Program-made: the position numbers and the translations under genes | From: an uncultured Mailhella sp. | GTDB taxonomy: Bacteria > Desulfobacterota > Desulfovibrionia > Desulfovibrionales > Desulfovibrionaceae | Assembly (NCBI GenBank): GCA_944322635.1 | Contig: CALUPL010000062.1 | Coordinates: 1 to 44,703, forward strand | Direction of reading: 5' to 3' | DNA length: 44,703 bases | Notes under the pieces: model-generated | Told to the model about the DNA's origin: nothing | The model's database searches: none | Seen by the model: the letters and a program-made list of their open reading frames with translations, nothing else | Part shown: piece after piece, positions 8,271 through 16,668 of the stretch | How positions within the stretch are numbered: position 1 is the stretch's first letter | How the letters are laid out: every line of letters starts with the position of its first letter

Positions 8271-9146
8271 TTACTTCTTGTCACCGGTGAACAGAGCCAC
8301 CATGTCCTGCACGCCGGGAAGCTGCTTTCCGAGGTAGGCGTACTGAGGTTCGAAGTTCTGCACGAGAGAGTGCTGGGTATGTCCGACAAGGATGGTAAAG
8401 ATGTACGCGGCATGACCGGGAGAGGTAACGCCGGGATGATACCCCTTGGAAATAAGGAAGGTATCGCCGGAGCGCATATGCCACACGCGGGGAGAAGATT
8501 CGTCGCCGGGCACATAGTCGAACTGCGCGCCGAATCCGTTTTCAGGATTGTAGTGGAAGTGGTACACTTCCTCAAAGCCGGTTTCCTTCCACACGCCTTC
8601 GGCCGAAGCAATGTCGTTGCCGTGCTTGTGGGGAGGATAGCCTGCCCAGCAGCCGGGATCGGCATACAGTTCGCTCACCAGAAGATTTCCGGTACGCCCT
8701 TCGTCCTTGGCGCCGAGAATATGATTGATCACTCGACGGGAATGGGTTTCCACGGAGCCGACCTCCACGGGCTTCACGTCCTCCGGAGTGATGCGGTAGG
8801 GTTCGTGATACTCGTCGCAGCGGCCGCCGGCCACAAAAATGACCACGTCGTCGGACACGCAGGTCACATTGATCACGGCTCCGGCAGGCGCGTACACGGA
8901 ATCGGCACGCTGATTTTCCCATATGCTGTCGCGATTGCCGACGTTTTCAAAAACCTTGCCGTCCACGTCTATGTTGCAGCGGCCGTGAGTGAGCACCCAG
9001 CAGGTCTCATAGCCCTTCACACAGGTATAATACGTCTCGCCCTTGCTGAGACGCACGATGTTGAAATAGGTACGGGGCAGAAAATCGTCACCCGCATTGA
9101 TGATGGGTTCATTATGATTGTCATACGCTCTGATGAAACGAGGCAT
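8271..9146 (-). CDS. iolB: IolB-like isomerase (5-deoxy-glucuronate isomerase / KduI superfamily)
   Basis: A 291-residue double-cupin protein of the IolB family. The metal-binding segment GYPPHKHGND, the following EEVYHFHYNPENGFGAQFDY and the GDTFLISKGYHPGVTSPGH run are characteristic. IolB converts 5-deoxy-glucuronate to 5-keto-2-deoxygluconate in inositol breakdown, but no other iol gene is visible. It sits instead with kduD, kdgK and a KDPG aldolase and no kduI, so I infer that it fills the KduI step (5-keto-4-deoxyuronate isomerisation), a reaction of the same chemical type. The ATG at 9146 follows AGGAGG at ideal spacing, and a small hairpin (9159-9178) lies right before that site. Confidence 0.85.
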   Translation of the reverse strand: MPRFIRAYDNHNEPIINAGDDFLPRTYFNIVRLSKGETYYTCVKGYETCWVLTHGRCNIDVDGKVFENVGNRDSIWENQRADSVYAPAGAVINVTCVSDDVVIFVAGGRCDEYHEPYRITPEDVKPVEVGSVETHSRRVINHILGAKDEGRTGNLLVSELYADPGCWAGYPPHKHGNDIASAEGVWKETGFEEVYHFHYNPENGFGAQFDYVPGDESSPRVWHMRSGDTFLISKGYHPGVTSPGHAAYIFTILVGHTQHSLVQNFEPQYAYLGKQLPGVQDMVALFTGDKK

Positions 9147-9158
9147 GTTTTCCTCCTG

Positions 9159-9178
9159 TTCCGGAGTGCTCTCCGGAA
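9159..9178 (-). promoter_or_regulatory. 5'-leader hairpin upstream of the iolB ribosome binding site
   Basis: TTCCGGAG-TGCT-CTCCGGAA is a perfect 8-bp stem immediately before the AGGAGG of iolB on the minus strand. It may protect the mRNA end or mark a processing site. Confidence 0.35.
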
Positions 9179-9203
9179 CGTCTTTCGTCGTGTTTATGTC
9201 TGT

Positions 9204-9224
9204 GAGGCGGCCTTTGGCCGCCTC
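9204..9224 (-). terminator. hairpin between the M24 homologue and iolB
   Basis: GAGGCGGCC and GGCCGCCTC pair over 9 bp with a TTT loop. No T run follows on the minus strand, so partial termination or mRNA processing is more likely than a full stop. Confidence 0.5.
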
Positions 9225-9296
9225 TCTCCCGGACCTTGTCGAAAAGCCCGCAAGGCCCGGAACTCTCTTTCGAATCTCAAATGACGGAACTGTACG

Positions 9297-10685
9297 CTAC
9301 CTTCGAGCAAACACGCAGTCTGGCTTTGCCAGGAAGGGGAACAGAAGACCTGCAAGATCGGACGTGGGCAGCACTTCGTCATGCAGACGTATGCCCAGAA
9401 CATTGCGCATGAAACGCTGGCGCTCCAGCATGCGATGCATGCTGAGGGGGGCCATGGTCTGAATTTTGTCCCGCATGGCCTTGTCGGCCAGAATCACGCC
9501 GTCTTCAATATGCACGCCCAGGTTGTTGAACCTGCTCTGACGGGCCGTAAAGTCGCACTGGAGCATCATGCCGGAACGCAGCACCGTGCCGTCACCCTCC
9601 GAGAAGGGAGAATTGGTCCACTCCTCGGTATGGATGACGTGCCCCGGATTGAGTCCGATGCCGAACTCGGCGTACGAGCAGCCCAGCGAGTCGCGCACGG
9701 CCTGCCATACTTCGCCGCCCGTCACTCCGACGGCAAGAGTCTCGTACCAGACGCACACGGCCTCAAAGTATTTTTTATACAACCCTTCAAACGCGCCGGG
9801 GAAGTTTCTCTCAAACTCCTCCCGATCCCGGGCATACACGCCGACACGGTGAATCTGCGCGCAGCGGTACCCCATGCCGAAGGCAATGTCCCTTCCGTAT
9901 TCCAGACGCGTCCACGGATCGGGACTGAGAATTCCCCTGCCCTTGAAGCATATGTTGGGATGGGTGGGGCAGGGTTCGCCGTCGATGTTGAACGCCTGCG
10001 AGGCCTCAAGCTCGGTCTGTCCGGGACGAAGAGCGCATATGAAATCCCAGGTCTTCCGGCTGGCCTTGGTGGAGGCGAGTTCGGAAAGAACAAGTTCTTC
10101 CGCACCGTGCGTCATGCGCAGTCCGGTCTGATTGTCCATCATGAGGGCATTGGCATTGCGCACATCCGGACAGACCTCCCTCAAGGCATCCACCAGGAAG
10201 GAGGGCACCTCAAAGGTATGTTCCCAGGCCGGAGTCTCACGGGCGCAGAAACTTTTCCAGCCGAGAAGTCCCACATGGGAATGTTCGCCTATGCCGACGC
10301 TGCGGAAAATGCCTGCGGGTGACTGACTGTTTCCGCGCGCCTGTCCCAGCGGACTGAGCATCTGACAGAGCACCCTTTCCACAGGAATGGTGATGCAGAG
10401 CGACTGCCCCATGCCCTCGTTGCCGAGAACCAGAACAGGAGTCCTGCCCTTCTGAAGAATGAGAAAACATTCCTCGAACCTGGGATCGTATCCCGTGACG
10501 TATTCGAGATTGGAAAAATGTTCCCTGTCCGCATAGATGACAATATGCGTAAACTCTCGTCCCGAGTCGAGAAGCGCCGCAATGCGGTCTTCATACATCC
10601 GGGGCGTGATGACGGGAGCCTCGGAAAAATCAAGCGGTACGTTCTCGTTGAGACGTCCGACGTGGGAAATGACTTCTATGGCCAT
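9297..10685 (-). CDS. M24 (creatinase/prolidase-fold) family protein with degenerate metal site
   Basis: A 462-residue protein with a creatinase-like N-domain (about 30-210) and an M24 fold (about 220-440). The usual metal motifs are altered: where VDxG and SDxTRT are expected it reads AFGMGYRCAQIHRVG, and where IEPG is expected it reads LQCDFTA. A His in GHVIHTEEW and a Glu in VHIEDGVIL remain. At least two Asp ligands are therefore missing, and it is unlikely to be a normal aminopeptidase. M24 folds are also used by non-peptidase enzymes such as creatinase and DMSP lyase DddP, so a catabolic lyase or hydrolase role is possible. Three bases separate it from the aldolase gene upstream, showing a shared transcript. 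Confidence 0.75.
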   Translation of the reverse strand: MAIEVISHVGRLNENVPLDFSEAPVITPRMYEDRIAALLDSGREFTHIVIYADREHFSNLEYVTGYDPRFEECFLILQKGRTPVLVLGNEGMGQSLCITIPVERVLCQMLSPLGQARGNSQSPAGIFRSVGIGEHSHVGLLGWKSFCARETPAWEHTFEVPSFLVDALREVCPDVRNANALMMDNQTGLRMTHGAEELVLSELASTKASRKTWDFICALRPGQTELEASQAFNIDGEPCPTHPNICFKGRGILSPDPWTRLEYGRDIAFGMGYRCAQIHRVGVYARDREEFERNFPGAFEGLYKKYFEAVCVWYETLAVGVTGGEVWQAVRDSLGCSYAEFGIGLNPGHVIHTEEWTNSPFSEGDGTVLRSGMMLQCDFTARQSRFNNLGVHIEDGVILADKAMRDKIQTMAPLSMHRMLERQRFMRNVLGIRLHDEVLPTSDLAGLLFPFLAKPDCVFARR

Positions 10686-10688
10686 GCT

Positions 10689-11720
10689 TCAGTCCTTCCA
10701 GCCTATGCGGGCCTTGATGACGTCGCGATGCTCCCAGGCAGGCGGATTGTGGTCGTTGCGCTCTTCAATGTGAACGGCGAAGCCCGCGATCTGTTCCTTG
10801 AGATAAATAACGTAGGTCTTGCCGTTGAAAGGCTTCACATGCTCGTGATCGAATTCAACGCCCTTCTTTTCCAGATAGAAGACGGCTCGTTCCAGATTAT
10901 CGGTATAGTAGCCGAGATGACCGTGGGGGCCGCGAACGACGAAAGGCATCTTGGTGATCTCCACCTCATGGCCCACATACGAGGAACTCCTCGTGTCGCC
11001 CATGACGAGATTGAACATATCCGCCAGTCTGAAGAGGTTCTTGTAGCCTTCCTCTTCCGTATCGCAGTTGATGCCCATGTGGCAGAAGGCGAAGTTGAGC
11101 ACGGAGAACACGGCGTCGCGAGCAAGCTTGCGTATGGCGTCAAAATCTCCGGACTCCATGAGGGAAGCAGGCGTCACGCAGCTTGCCCCCACGGCAATGA
11201 CGTTGGGATTGAGCAGATAGGTCGAAAACTTGTCGGGAGTGATGCCGCCCGTGGGCAGGAAACGGACGCCCTTGTAAACCGCCGCCAGGGAATTGATCAT
11301 CTTCAGACCGCCGGCAGCCTCGGAGGGAAAGAACTTGACCACGTCGAGTCCGCAGGCCACGGCCTTCTGCACATCGGAAGGCGTCGAGCAGCCGGGAATG
11401 ACGAACACGCCTTTTTCCTGGCAGAACCGGACGATGGATTCATCGAAGCCCGGCGTCACAATGAACTTGGCTCCGGCATCCAGAGCCTTTTGAGCCTGTT
11501 CGACGGAAAGCACGGTACCGGCGCCCACCAGCATGTCGGGACGAACGGCAAGCATGTCGGCAATGGCTTCGGCCGCACAATCAGTACGGAACGTGACTTC
11601 GGCGACTTCCAGTTCGCCTGCGCAGAGAGCTTCCGCCAGAGGAGCGGCATGTTCCCGCTTATCGACAGCCACGACCGGAACCAGTCCGTACTTGTAAATA
11701 AGTTCCTTGACATCAGCCAT
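10689..11720 (-). CDS. eda: KDPG/KHG aldolase fused to a C-terminal glyoxalase-like (VOC) domain
   Basis: A 343-residue two-domain protein. Residues 1-205 are a class I KDPG aldolase with Glu41 (EVTFRT), GAGTVLS at 66-72 and the Schiff-base Lys129 (DVVKFFPSEAAGG). Residues about 215-330 are an added domain with HMGINCDTEEEG and GHLGYYTDNLERAVFYLEKKGVEF, which looks like a vicinal-oxygen-chelate fold. Eda proteins normally end near 210 residues. The aldolase would split KDPG, made by KdgK, into pyruvate and glyceraldehyde-3-phosphate. The role of the extra domain is unknown: it might bind the metal or dicarbonyl form of the substrate. ATG 11720 has AAGGAG upstream; the frame stays open upstream to 11795, which is not needed. 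Confidence 0.87.
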   Translation of the reverse strand: MADVKELIYKYGLVPVVAVDKREHAAPLAEALCAGELEVAEVTFRTDCAAEAIADMLAVRPDMLVGAGTVLSVEQAQKALDAGAKFIVTPGFDESIVRFCQEKGVFVIPGCSTPSDVQKAVACGLDVVKFFPSEAAGGLKMINSLAAVYKGVRFLPTGGITPDKFSTYLLNPNVIAVGASCVTPASLMESGDFDAIRKLARDAVFSVLNFAFCHMGINCDTEEEGYKNLFRLADMFNLVMGDTRSSSYVGHEVEITKMPFVVRGPHGHLGYYTDNLERAVFYLEKKGVEFDHEHVKPFNGKTYVIYLKEQIAGFAVHIEERNDHNPPAWEHRDVIKARIGWKD

Positions 11721-11784
11721 GGTTTTTTCTCCTTGTGTTTGTCCCGCCGTCTGTGACGGCGGGACCGTAACGTCTGATTGAAGA

Positions 11785-13698
11785 CTATTCGGCAACGGAT
11801 TCGGAAGATTCCGCGGCAGCAGGCTTCTTTCTTTCTCTGTTGATGAACAGAATGATCACCAGCGAGGCGTAACCGATGAGGTCGGTAATGAGACCGGGAA
11901 TGATGCAGCAGATGGAGGCCGCAACAATGGCAACGCGCCAGGGCATGGCCAGCGGCTTGGTATGGAAACCGGCTATGGCAACGGCCAGGCCGTAACTTCC
12001 GATGAAGAGGGATATCGTGGCGGTAACGGTGTCGATGATTTCTCCCTGAAGCAGCAGCGCCGGCTCATAGGCAAAGGCAAAGGGAACGAGGAAGGCCACA
12101 ATGGCATAGCTGAAGGCCGTCCAGCCGGTTTTCCAGGGATCGGCGTCCGCAATGCCCGCAGCCGTGAAAGAGGCGAGGCACACGGGAGGCGTAAGCTGCG
12201 CCATAACGCCGAAGTAGAAGCAGAACATGTGAGCGATGAAGATGGGCAGGCCCAGGTTCACCAGCGGAGAGGCAAACAGAGTGACGGAAATGAGGTAGGC
12301 CGCCACGGTGGGCATGGCCATGCCGAGCATCATGCAGCAGACCATGGCGAGAAGAAGAGCCACCAGCAGGCTGGAGCCGCCGAGCACGGCAAGCAGGGAG
12401 GAGAACTTGTTGGCAAGACCGGACTGAACGACGACGCCGATGATGATGCCGCAGCCTGCCACGGGAATGGTGATGTTGGCGGCCTGACGGATGCCGTCCA
12501 TGAACGCGTCGTAAAGCTCACGCAGACCGAGACGCTGACGGTTCACGAAATTGAGAGCCAGCACGCCAAGCGTGGAATAGCAGGCGGACAGACGCAGGGA
12601 GTAGCCCGTCATAACCAGTGTCACCAGCACGATGCAGGGCAGGAGCAGATAAAGACGGGGCATGATGGGAGCCGTCTTGATGACGAGGTCCTTGTCGGCC
12701 ACCTTGATGGAACCGTGCAGATACACGTTCTTTTTGGCCAGAAAGCCCACGAGCAGAAACACGGAGCCGAAATAGGCCAGAGCGGGAATGATGGCCGAAA
12801 GCGCTATGGTGCCGTAATTCATGCCCAGAAGTTCCGCCATGATGAACGCGCCTACGCCCATGATGGGGGGCATGATCTGACCGCCCGTGGAAGCCACGGC
12901 CTCGATGGAGCCGGCCTGATGGGGCAGATAGCCGGCCTTCTTCATCATGGGAATGGTCATGACGCCGGTGGTGGTGACGTTGGCCACGGCGGAACCGGAT
13001 ACCATGCCCATGAGACCGGAAGAAATGACGGCCGCCTTGGCCGGTCCGCCGGACTTGGGATCGCTGACCTTCATGCCGATGTCTATGAGCACCTGGCCGC
13101 CGCCGCATACGGCGAAGAAGGCACCGAAGATGATGAAGTAGAAGATGTAGCTTGCGGTAGGTCCGAGAGCGGAACCGAATATGCCTTCGGAACTCATGGT
13201 CATGATTTCGGCGAACTGCTCAACATTGAAGGCAGGGAAGTTGAGAAGACCGGGAAGCTTGTCGCCGAAGAAGGCGTACGCCATGAACAGACCAACGAAG
13301 ACCAGCAGGTTCATGCCCAGTACCCGGCGCATGGTTTCGAGAAGAAGAATGATGATGATGTAGAAGGCCAGAATATCTTCCGTCAGCACTTCGGATATGT
13401 AGGGAATGCGGGTAAGTATGCGCTCCGAATCAAAATAGAAAAGATAGCTGACCCATATGCACAACGGTATGACGGCAAAGTCGAGCAGACGCAGAACGGG
13501 CCATCTTTTGCTGCCGGGGAAGGGAATGCTCAGGCAGACTATGCAGAAGGCAAAGCACAGAAAGATGGGCAGAAGAACCATCGGATGGATGGGAATGACG
13601 AAGGAGAACAGAATCTGAGAAATCATCCAGCCTACGCTGAGTATGCCCAGAATGACGGGAACGATCTTGTTTTCCAGAATGCCTTTTTCGGTGTTCAT
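11785..13698 (-). CDS. TRAP transporter fused 4TM/12TM permease (TAXI type, DctM-like)
   Basis: A 637-residue, very hydrophobic inner-membrane protein of the fused TRAP permease family that partners TAXI-type binding proteins. The conserved core GGPAKAAVISSGLMGMVSGSAVANV and the GGQIMPPIMGVGAFIMAE stretch are typical of this family. Sodium- or proton-driven uptake of an organic acid is expected. Its binding protein is at 15535-16560 in the same direction, separated by a dehydrogenase and a flavoredoxin-like gene. The C-terminus is a short charged tail ending in ESVAE. The start has AAGGA upstream. The substrate is inferred only from the neighbouring uronate/ketodeoxy-acid genes. Confidence 0.9.
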   Translation of the reverse strand: MNTEKGILENKIVPVILGILSVGWMISQILFSFVIPIHPMVLLPIFLCFAFCIVCLSIPFPGSKRWPVLRLLDFAVIPLCIWVSYLFYFDSERILTRIPYISEVLTEDILAFYIIIILLLETMRRVLGMNLLVFVGLFMAYAFFGDKLPGLLNFPAFNVEQFAEIMTMSSEGIFGSALGPTASYIFYFIIFGAFFAVCGGGQVLIDIGMKVSDPKSGGPAKAAVISSGLMGMVSGSAVANVTTTGVMTIPMMKKAGYLPHQAGSIEAVASTGGQIMPPIMGVGAFIMAELLGMNYGTIALSAIIPALAYFGSVFLLVGFLAKKNVYLHGSIKVADKDLVIKTAPIMPRLYLLLPCIVLVTLVMTGYSLRLSACYSTLGVLALNFVNRQRLGLRELYDAFMDGIRQAANITIPVAGCGIIIGVVVQSGLANKFSSLLAVLGGSSLLVALLLAMVCCMMLGMAMPTVAAYLISVTLFASPLVNLGLPIFIAHMFCFYFGVMAQLTPPVCLASFTAAGIADADPWKTGWTAFSYAIVAFLVPFAFAYEPALLLQGEIIDTVTATISLFIGSYGLAVAIAGFHTKPLAMPWRVAIVAASICCIIPGLITDLIGYASLVIILFINRERKKPAAAESSESVAE

Positions 13699-13750
13699 GA
13701 GTAGTCCTTCTTCTGACGGAACTAAGACAGTGACATTAAGGCTGATTGAT

Positions 13751-13768
13751 TGCTCCCCCTACCGGGAG
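13751..13768 (-). terminator. small hairpin between flavoredoxin-like and TRAP permease genes
   Basis: GCTCCC and GGGAGC form a 6-bp stem with a 6-base loop in the 153-base gap. It is a weak signal. Confidence 0.3.
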
Positions 13769-13851
13769 CTTGCCTGCAAAGGTTTTTTGCGTGCAGACCG
13801 AGACCCGAAGCCGAAGCCCGGTCCGATTTTTGTGGAAAACGGAAAGAAATA

Positions 13852-14397
13852 TCAGTTGAGAGCGGACTTTCTCGTCAGGACTCTCTCAATGGATGCGAAA
13901 AGCACCGTGTGCATATCGTCCTTGTGAACCCCATGCCCGTACCACTCATCAAAAAGAGTCTGCTCGACGAACCCTGCACGCTCAATGTCTCCGGCGTACA
14001 TGGTTCTGCAGAAAAGCACGGTCTGTGATTCGGCAAAAAACGGTATCTGCCCCTCAAACAGCGTAGTAAATCCGCAGTGGGCTATCTTGTCGCAATCATA
14101 TCCGGAATGCCGACCGCAATAGGTAAGCCTGTCCCGGAAGGAGGAGTCGAAAAAAGCCAGGGAAAACGCTTTGTTATCCATAATATACGGCAAGGTGTGA
14201 CGCGACTTCCGTATGGCCGCCACGGCAAGGTTCTTTCCCCAGAGAAAACCGAAAGCTCCCCAGCTGATGGTCATGGTGGCCGCGCCGGTCGTTTGGTTGC
14301 CGGCTGTAATGAGCATCCAGTCGCTGTTAATTCCGCCCGCGCAACGCGAAACAATATGCGCAGGATCGACGTCAACAAAATCAGGGAAGCCTTCCAT
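13852..14397 (-). CDS. flavin reductase-like (flavoredoxin) domain protein
   Basis: A 181-residue FMN-binding split-barrel protein. The segments NSDWMLITAG, TGAATMTISWGAFGFLW and AAIRKSRHTLPYI match the flavin reductase-like/flavoredoxin family; Desulfovibrio flavoredoxins are 180-200 residues. The ATG at 14397 has AAGGAG upstream. The protein could pass electrons to or from the hydroxyacid dehydrogenase products or be a free flavin reductase. It sits between the two components of the TAXI-type TRAP system, so it is probably part of the same catabolic unit. The exact electron partner cannot be named. Confidence 0.78.
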   Translation of the reverse strand: MEGFPDFVDVDPAHIVSRCAGGINSDWMLITAGNQTTGAATMTISWGAFGFLWGKNLAVAAIRKSRHTLPYIMDNKAFSLAFFDSSFRDRLTYCGRHSGYDCDKIAHCGFTTLFEGQIPFFAESQTVLFCRTMYAGDIERAGFVEQTLFDEWYGHGVHKDDMHTVLFASIERVLTRKSALN

Positions 14398-14446
14398 GGC
14401 TGCACTCCTTGTGCAAAAGACAGACGATATCGGTCCATTGAAGAAA

Positions 14447-14477
14447 GCCGCCGGAGGCAGACCGTACCACCGGCGGC
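14447..14477 (-). terminator. hairpin after the hydroxyacid dehydrogenase gene
   Basis: GCCGCCGG and CCGGCGGC pair over 8 bp with a 15-base loop just beyond the 14397 start codon. Its position between the flavoredoxin-like gene and the dehydrogenase stop suggests mRNA processing or partial attenuation. Confidence 0.35.
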
Positions 14478-14483
14478 ATGAGG

Positions 14484-15464
14484 CTACAGACCGAGCTTGG
14501 CCAGAACCTGAGGATTCACGATGTGGGGGAAGCGCTTGTGTTCAAAGTACTCGATGATGTTTTCACCGGCGGCGGCGACCATGCCGGCCTTATCCTCATA
14601 GGTGGAAGTGCCCATGTGAGCGGTCACGACCACGTTGGGGAACTTCAAAAGCTCGGGATTGATGTTGGGCTCGGTTTCGAAAACGTCGAGGCCCGCACCG
14701 GCGAGCTTGCCGGACTTGAGGCAGCGGATGAGGGCTTCTTCGTCGATGATCTTGCCGCGGCCCTGATTGAAGATGTAGGCATCGGGCTTCATCATCTCCA
14801 GTTCCTTGTCGCTGATCATGTGGAAGGTTTCCGGAGTGAGGGGAGCGTTGATGAACACGGCGTCGGAGGTGCGGAGCAGCTCTTCAAGACTTACGAGTCT
14901 GGCACCGCCGAGAAAACCTTCCAGCTCCTCGCCCACGCTTCTGCGGTTGTTGTAGATGATCTTCATGCCGAAGGCGAGGGCTCTTTTGGCAACGCCGCGC
15001 CCGATGCGTCCCATGCCGATGATGCCGAGGGTCTTGCCGCGCATGCTGTGGCCGAGGTTGGCTATGGGGCCCCAGGGAAGACCGGGCACGGTACGCAGTT
15101 CGTAGTTCAGGCGTGCGATGTTGCGCATGGTGGCGGCAATGAGGGAAATGCCGAATTCCGCAGTCACTTCATGCACGGCGGTCATGTTGGCCACCACGAT
15201 GCCCTTTTCGGTGGCGTAGGCCACATCAATGTTGTCGTATCCGGCGCCGAAGGCACAGATGATCTTCAGTTCCGGCATGCGGTCGATGACTTCCTTATCG
15301 ACCTTGAAGTTGGGGCAGACGATGGCTTCATAAGGAGAGCACATGTCAAGAATTTCCTGACGGCTCATTTTCTGCTTGGGGCAGAACACGTCGTATCCGA
15401 GGGCCTGCATTTCCGCCAGGCCGGATTCGATCATAGGATGGGTGAACATAACTTTTCTGCTCAT
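14484..15464 (-). CDS. D-isomer-specific 2-hydroxyacid dehydrogenase (glyoxylate/hydroxypyruvate reductase-like)
   Basis: A 326-residue NAD(P)-dependent dehydrogenase. The Rossmann motif GMGRIG (150-155) and catalytic Arg236 (FNQGRGKIIDE), Glu265 (DVFETEP) and His283 (TAHMGTST) are in place. AFGAGYDNIDVAYA and GLPWGP segments resemble glyoxylate reductase (GyaR-like) members. A 2-keto acid to D-2-hydroxy acid reaction is expected; the substrate is unknown. It follows the TAXI binding protein with a 70-base gap that contains a hairpin, and precedes the flavoredoxin-like gene. It is not a close paralogue of the enzyme at 7299-8258, so two different hydroxyacid steps are likely in the block. Confidence 0.87.
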   Translation of the reverse strand: MSRKVMFTHPMIESGLAEMQALGYDVFCPKQKMSRQEILDMCSPYEAIVCPNFKVDKEVIDRMPELKIICAFGAGYDNIDVAYATEKGIVVANMTAVHEVTAEFGISLIAATMRNIARLNYELRTVPGLPWGPIANLGHSMRGKTLGIIGMGRIGRGVAKRALAFGMKIIYNNRRSVGEELEGFLGGARLVSLEELLRTSDAVFINAPLTPETFHMISDKELEMMKPDAYIFNQGRGKIIDEEALIRCLKSGKLAGAGLDVFETEPNINPELLKFPNVVVTAHMGTSTYEDKAGMVAAAGENIIEYFEHKRFPHIVNPQVLAKLGL

Positions 15465-15495
15465 GATATCAACTCCTTATAAATTGAGACACGTT

Positions 15496-15520
15496 CCCGG
15501 CCCTTTTGAAAGAGCCGGGA
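15496..15520 (-). terminator. hairpin after the TAXI binding-protein gene
   Basis: CCCGGC and GCCGGG frame an interrupted stem directly after the stop at 15535. Hairpins after binding-protein genes often raise their share of the operon mRNA. Confidence 0.45.
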
Positions 15521-15534
15521 GGCCATTTCTTCGA

Positions 15535-16560
15535 CTACTTGATGAGACCGACTTCCTTGTAGTACTTCACCGCACCGGGATGGAATTCCAGGCCGTTGAG
15601 CGCGGGATCCGCGGACAGGCTGGGATCATACTGTTCCATGACGGGAACCAGCTTGACGAGTTCATCCTTGTTTTCACAGATGGCCTTCACCATGGCGTAC
15701 ACGACTTCATCGGGCAGGTCCTTGTCGCATACGTAGGCGGAAGAGTTCACCATGGTCTTGAGATCCCGGCCCTGGCCGTTCCAGCTCGTGGAAGGCATGA
15801 CCTTGGGAGCGTATCCGTACGTCGCAAGCTTTTCCAGCGTGGCGTCGGCAAGCTGCGGGAAGTACATGGTGGAGGTCATGGTCAGTTCGCTCATGGCAGG
15901 CTGTCCGAGTCCGACGATGTCTATGGACACGTCGGCCTTGTTTTCACGAAGCATGTCGGCCATCTGACCGGGAGCAATGCGGTAAACGTTGCCGCCCCAC
16001 TTCTTGATGTCGTCATAGGTGACGCCTATGGACTCCAGCAGCTGCACCGCGCCGAGCTCACCGGCGGAACCGGGGGCCTTGGTCACCAGATTGAAGGGAA
16101 TCTTCTTGGCTATCACTTCTTCCAAAGTGTCGCAGCCGGCCTTCTTATGGAAATCTTCGGTGAACATGATGAGGAAGTAGGCATAGTCGGTGCCTGCCAG
16201 CATGCTCTTGGCACGCTGAGGTGCCGGGAAGGGCTTGCCGTTCTGCAGGTACTTGCCGTTACGCAGCAGATTATTGGGAACGTTGATGCCTTCGGCCAGA
16301 TCCACGGCGCCTTTTTCCGTAAGAAGCGTACCGGCCACACCGCCCGTGGAAATGGGAGCGATTTCCACGCTCCAGCCCTTGGGCAGATGCTCGTTCATCA
16401 CCTTGGCCATGGCCGACGTACGGGCATACGCCGTAGAGCCTACGGACTGAGAGGCAAATTTCAGCTTGCGCGGCGTCTGATCGGCTGCAGAGGCAATTCC
16501 GGCAGAGGTCATGAGAAGGGCAACGGACAGAACTAATGTCGAAACTCTGGAAAGACTCAC
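15535..16560 (-). CDS. TAXI family TRAP transporter solute-binding protein
   Basis: A 341-residue periplasmic binding protein. A Sec signal peptide covers residues 1-25, with an ASA cleavage motif before ADQTP. The mature protein shows TAXI-family features: KFASQSVGSTAYARTSAMAK, ISTGGVAGTLLTEKGAVDLA and later VTKAPGSAGELGAVQLLE. It would deliver an organic acid to the fused permease at 11785-13698. The start is GTG at 16560 with AAAAGGAG at good spacing; no in-frame ATG lies nearby. The presence of sugar-acid catabolic genes downstream suggests a uronate-derived or ketodeoxy acid substrate, but TAXI proteins also bind dicarboxylates and amino acids. Confidence 0.9.
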   Translation of the reverse strand: MSLSRVSTLVLSVALLMTSAGIASAADQTPRKLKFASQSVGSTAYARTSAMAKVMNEHLPKGWSVEIAPISTGGVAGTLLTEKGAVDLAEGINVPNNLLRNGKYLQNGKPFPAPQRAKSMLAGTDYAYFLIMFTEDFHKKAGCDTLEEVIAKKIPFNLVTKAPGSAGELGAVQLLESIGVTYDDIKKWGGNVYRIAPGQMADMLRENKADVSIDIVGLGQPAMSELTMTSTMYFPQLADATLEKLATYGYAPKVMPSTSWNGQGRDLKTMVNSSAYVCDKDLPDEVVYAMVKAICENKDELVKLVPVMEQYDPSLSADPALNGLEFHPGAVKYYKEVGLIK

Positions 16561-16668
16561 GGTGTTCTCCTTTTAAGGATAGCTGCTGTTTTCTTCGACA
16601 ATCTTTTCCGAACCAGTATTTCTCGCCGCCCGGGGCTCCGTGAGTCCTGAGGCAGCGGAAGAAATCCG

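Noticed and set aside
11962..13704. Plus-strand open frame opposite the fused TRAP permease
   Set aside because: His/Gly/Glu-rich mirror translation of hydrophobic codons; the minus strand encodes a clear TRAP permease.
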